Shown piece by piece: positions 60,170 to 64,000 of a stretch of 64,000 bases of DNA. Source of the stretch: Acestrorhynchus altus (taxonomy: Eukaryota > Chordata > Actinopteri > Characiformes > Acestrorhynchidae); the NCBI GenBank assembly GCA_034509495.1, contig CM067524.1:3501056-3565055 (forward strand), in the 5' to 3' direction. The first letter of the stretch is position 1. Every line of letters begins with the position of its first letter. Below the pieces are notes generated by a model, which made no database searches, was not told the origin of the DNA, and was given only the letters and a program-made list of their open reading frames with translations. The position numbers and the translations under genes were made by a program.

Positions 60170-60590
60170 ATGAAGCAGTGTGAAGACTGAGCATAGGAGG
60201 TCTACCAGGGGTCCAGGATCCTCAGGTGTGTAGTGATGCTGTTGTCACTTATTCTGACAGCATCTTCCAGGCATTTCTCTGCCGTAGTTCTGCTCCACTC
60301 TGCATCCTTTTTAACCCGCCAACCGTGGAGAAGACAAGCTTCCAGGGTGGGCTGGAGTAAAGAGCAGGAGCGGAGAGTGGCTCTGTGGAAGAGAAGCCTC
60401 AACTACAAAGGAAGCCCTCCAGACCCCACACTGACAGTTCATCAGGAACAAAACACTTCTCTGCTGACGTAAATGAGCTGAAGGAAGAGGCTGTGATTGG
60501 CAGAGGTGGGAGGAAGAGCTGCTGTAGATATCTGCCTGATGAGCTCAAATCTGTCCTCATACAGCGGGGGACGTGATGGGGGGCTTCAGA
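60170..60590. other. unrecognised sequence with short open frames
   Basis: Overlapping open frames on both strands (for example 60385-60576 plus) without family similarity. No splice context supports a gene. Confidence 0.3.
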
Positions 60591-60714
60591 TAAAGTCAGC
60601 TTTCACAATAAACTTCCACTAAAGAACCAGTCACAATCAAACATTCACTGTCTCTGTAGTTGCTTTTCTCAAAACCTATTTTCACTGTTTTCAAACAGAG
60701 AATTCTCATATACC

Positions 60715-61245
60715 AATCACTGTCCACTCTATCAGCTCCTCTGATCACACAGGAGCTCTTTGTGGTTCTATAATTCAGACTGTGGTTCATCTGTTTCTCT
60801 GCAGACTTTATTCTCCTCCTTTCACCCTGATCTTCAGTGATCAGGACCCCACAGGACCACCACAGAGCAGATATGATGTGGGTGGTGGGTCATTCTCAGC
60901 ACTGCAGTCACACTGACATGGTGGTGGTGTGTTAGTGTGTGTTGCTGGTACGAGTGGATCAGACGCAGCAGTGCTGCTGGAGTGTTTAAACCCCTCAGTG
61001 TCACTGCTGGACCGAGAACAGTCCACCGACCAGAAACGTCCAGCCGACAGCGTCCTGTGGGCAATGATGGTACCAGTGCAACACACACTAACACACCACC
61101 ACCATGTCAGTGTGACTGCAGTGCTGAGAATGACCCACCACCCACATCATATCTGCTCTGTGGTGGTCCTGTGGGGTCCTGATCACTGAAGATCAGGGTG
61201 AAAGGAGGAGAATAAAGTCTGCAGAGAAACAGGTGAACTACAGAG
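60715..61245. mobile_element. palindromic MITE, both arms present
   Basis: The left arm runs from TCAGCTCCTCTGATCACACA through GACTTTATTCTCCTCCTTTC to GTGTTAGTGTGTGTTGCTGG. The right arm is its reverse complement (CACACACTAACACACCACCA to CTGCAGAGAAACAGGTGAAC). Arms are about 165-180 bp and nearly identical around 60785-60950 and 61080-61230. The centre holds one AGTGTTTAAACCCCTCAGTG unit. No coding capacity. Confidence 0.85.
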
Positions 61246-61994
61246 TGCGCTGGTTCGTGCCGTTGTGAACTGCCTGTCTCCAAATGGCAGCCATTGAAGA
61301 TCACTATACTATAGGCTGAACTCCTTGGTTTAACACGAGTTTAAAAGCCTTCAGGCTTCAGTTAATTTTCACTATAATCAAAGACCTGCAGCACCGGCAG
61401 GAGATCCCTGACACTGCACAGCTTCCTGCTGTCAGTTTGGAATAAGTTCAACCTGATCAGTGTCCAAATACATAAATAGGGAGCCGTCAGCTGGTGTCAC
61501 GAGTTCATTTCCCACTTCTATGAAATTTCCACTTCAGTGGTCTAATGAAGAAAAGCGAGAGGGCAAGAATGAGAAGCAGCTCGGAATTTCACGGCCTCTC
61601 TGCCGAGACGCGTCGCCGTCCTTTCAGGTCTGTAGATCCGTCTGTCCTTTGGTGAGACGGTTCTTGCTGTTTTCCTCTTTCAGATCACAGAGGAAAACGA
61701 GGTGATGATTGCCTGCTGAACAGTGCGGAAGCCAATTATTCCGCTTCTCTGCAGGAATGCTTGGGGCAGTGGGAAAAATACCTACAGGTTTCCAGCAGGA
61801 GGACGGATATTTACTCGGTTGACACCTTCCCGACACAGGTCCTCGGATATCCAGCTGCGTGCCGTGTCATTTCCTACCCTCTGTCTGAAAATAATGAGCC
61901 ACCTTCCACTTTTGTGAGGGTCTTCATCCAGACAGCATTTGATTGCATTAAGACCTGATCCGGACCGACTCGGCTGGGCTCAGACTAAACACCT

Positions 61995-62065
61995 GTGCTG
62001 GCCACTTTATTAGGAACACCTACCCTGTGCTTCATCACTGGCCACTTCATTAGGAACAGTATTGG
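61995..62065. mobile_element. MITE end fragments
   Basis: GGCCACTTTATTAGGAACAC and GGCCACTTCATTAGGAACAG, two tandem copies of the terminal repeat of the 38970-39496 family. A further copy is at 62524. Confidence 0.65.
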
Positions 62066-62768
62066 TCCTCTGTGCGGGTGGTTTGACAGCGTGGCTCTGA
62101 TGGTAATATTAGAATTGAAACACGTTTACTTATCGCTTTGTAGCTTTAGTGCAATCCAGTCTCCCTCCAGATCCGCCGCGGCTCGAATTTTAATCCATGA
62201 TGTAAATGGGGTGTGTGAGAAAATGAAGAATTCGACGATGGGTACATTTGTAACGAGTATGTAGTGACTCATTCAGGTGAGAAATGAGATGTTCCGTTTC
62301 AGCTCCACTGAGTAATTAAAAAGGAGCTGCTGGGAAAAGCTCACATACGGTCACTTGCTCCTCATCTGGCCACCTGACTATGACATATACAGTCAGGTTT
62401 AAAAGATATCTGGACCCAAAGACGTTCCATCGGGCAGCAGGCGTCAGTTTGGTTACTAACACCACAACTGTAAAGCAACAACCTGTCAACGTCTAACAAT
62501 GTTCACGACCTTTTGCTTCGTCACTGGCCATTTTATTAGAAACACCCACCGTGTGTTTCACAGTGTGTGTCTGAGAGGGTGTGTCCAGGATTTTGACTTG
62601 AAGCCTGATTGACGGAGCTCGTGATTTTAGATCTTCAAATGCAAATTGCATGCAAATGATATGCAAATCCTGTTACATTATATGTAAATCAACAATCAAA
62701 CTGCAGGATCTGATAATCGGGAAGAAAATATTCACCGTTGTGACACAAATTATTTGAATATAGATGAA

Positions 62769-62796
62769 AGTGTGTGTGTGTGTGTGTGTGTGTGTG
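62769..62796. repeat. (GT)n microsatellite
   Basis: About 13 GT units; a GA/GT tract follows at 62870-62900. Confidence 0.95.
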
Positions 62797-63399
62797 ATAA
62801 AACATAGTTTTATAAACATGAGTGTGTAAGTGAGCATTCAGCTGCACTTTTAGTGCCTTAGGATGGAGAGAGAGAGAGAGAGAGTGTGTGTGTGTGTTTG
62901 TGTTTCCTGACTTTCCTTCTTCTGGACTGGAGAATTTGAACTGGGAAAGACGTGAACACGCTCTATTAGTGTCTAATCATGCATTTCACGATTATTCACT
63001 GGATCATCATCATCACCTTTCTCTCTCCTTCACTCCACAGTTTCTATTCCTGTCTCCATGCTTCCTTCATCCCGAGCTCCTGAGTGTGCAGCACCTCTCC
63101 GCTGTGCTAATGAGGAGCAACAGGCTGTTTCTACGGCTCCTTTAAAGTGTGCTGTGTATTTAAATAGACTCACAGCTTCCAAAAAAACAGAGGAAGCATG
63201 GAAATGTACGCTATAAATACATCAGGCGCATGTCTGTGCGCAGCAGAAGGATTTGCTGTACAAGAGATTGTTGTCATAGGAACCTTTAACCATTTTCATC
63301 ATGGTTTGCACTGCCGTACAAACTAACCATCTGAAATTCACATTCTTCCACTGTAGGCTTTTTATTTGGTCCAAACTCTCTGACAGGCAACCAAAAATG

Positions 63400-64000
63400 A
63401 ATTCAGTAAATACTGGAGATGTGTTGAGTAAACACTGGAGATGTGTTGAGTAAATAGTGGAGATGTGTTGAGTAAATAGTGGAGATGTGTTGAGTAAATA
63501 GTGGAGAGCAGTGTTGAGTATTAAATAGTGGAGATGTGTTGGAGTAAATGAGTGGAGATGTGTTGAGTAAATAGTGGAATGTATTTGAGAGTAAACACTG
63601 GAGATGTGTTGAGTAAATAGTGGAGATGTGGTGATAAATAGTGGAATGTGTTGAGTAAATGGTGGAGTGTGTTGAGTATATGCTGGACATGTGTTGAGTG
63701 TAAACAGTGGAGATGTGTTGGTAAACACTGGAGATGTGTTGAGTTAAATGGTGGAGATGTGTTGAGTAAATGAGTGGAATGTGTTGAGTAAATAGTGGAA
63801 TGTGTTGAGTAAATAGTGGAGATGTGTAAATGGTGGAGATGTGTTGGTAAATGGTGGAGATCGTTGGTAAATGGTGGAGATGTGTTGAGTAAATAGTGGA
63901 ATGTATTTGAGTAAATGGTGGAGATGTGTTGATTAAATAGTGGAATGTGTTGATTAAATGGTGGAGATGTGTTGATTAAATAGTGGAATGTGTTGGGTAA
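63400..64000. repeat. 22-bp minisatellite running off the window
   Basis: The unit TGTTGAGTAAATAGTGGAGA plus TG repeats about 27 times with point changes and 1-3 bp indels. It continues past 64000. Minus-strand open frames rich in NTSPLFTQHIS come only from the array. Confidence 0.95.

Larger units (their letters stand above)
54866..64000 (+). other. presumed first intron of htr5a
   Basis: No exon encoding TM6-TM7 is seen on the plus strand, so this whole stretch is likely intronic. It holds MITE, Tc1 and minisatellite sequences listed separately. 58930-59650 and 62270-63350 show nothing recognisable. Confidence 0.55.

Noticed and set aside
63222..63728. 168-codon minus-strand frame rich in NTSPLFTQHIS
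   Set aside because: A translation of the 22-bp minisatellite.

Overview
The window is vertebrate DNA, almost certainly from a teleost fish. It has small GT-AG exons, astacin-type hatching enzyme genes, Tc1-like transposase relics, fish-type palindromic MITEs and LINE fragments, and very many micro- and minisatellites. An otophysan (characin, catfish or relative) is my guess from the repeat families; the sequence alone does not prove it.

Layout. 1-5.2 kb: a LINE endonuclease relic, then an apolipoprotein L-like gene whose last 200 bp are frame-broken. 5.2-14.8 kb: two tandem IFI44-like (interferon-induced GTPase-like) gene copies. Each has a matching upstream untranslated exon preceded by an ISRE-like site, and they are separated by a 51-bp minisatellite and LINE fragments. 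15-16.3 kb: a degenerate telomere-like tandem array. 18.2-22.1 kb: two hatching-enzyme genes facing away from each other on the arms of a large inverted repeat, each with a TATA box. 23.2-32.2 kb: a complete, intact eight-exon ro60 (trove2) gene on the minus strand, with Tc1 relics in an intron and upstream and a CpG-rich segment at its likely promoter. 32.3-54 kb: a gene-poor stretch of minisatellites, MITEs, LINE and Tc1 relics. 54.16-54.87 kb: the first coding exon of a 5-HT5-type serotonin receptor on the plus strand; its second exon lies beyond the window. 55-64 kb: its presumed intron, with several MITEs and a minisatellite that runs off the end.

Functionally, APOL and IFI44 are both families with interferon-inducible members, so 1.6-14.8 kb may be a small immune cluster. 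The hatching enzymes digest the egg envelope. Ro60 binds Y RNAs and misfolded small RNAs. Htr5a is a Gi-type serotonin receptor. I see no shared pathway linking all of them.

A strong pattern is that every duplicated or multi-copy gene here (APOL-like, both IFI44-like, both hatching enzymes) carries scattered 1-2 bp frame breaks, while single-copy ro60 and htr5a read cleanly. That points to imperfect polishing of paralogous sequence at least as much as to real pseudogenes. I found no convincing new biological system. The most interesting structures are the hatching-enzyme inverted pair, the altered metal site of Ro60, the ISRE-linked IFI44 duplicates, and minisatellites that grew out of transposon-internal units.
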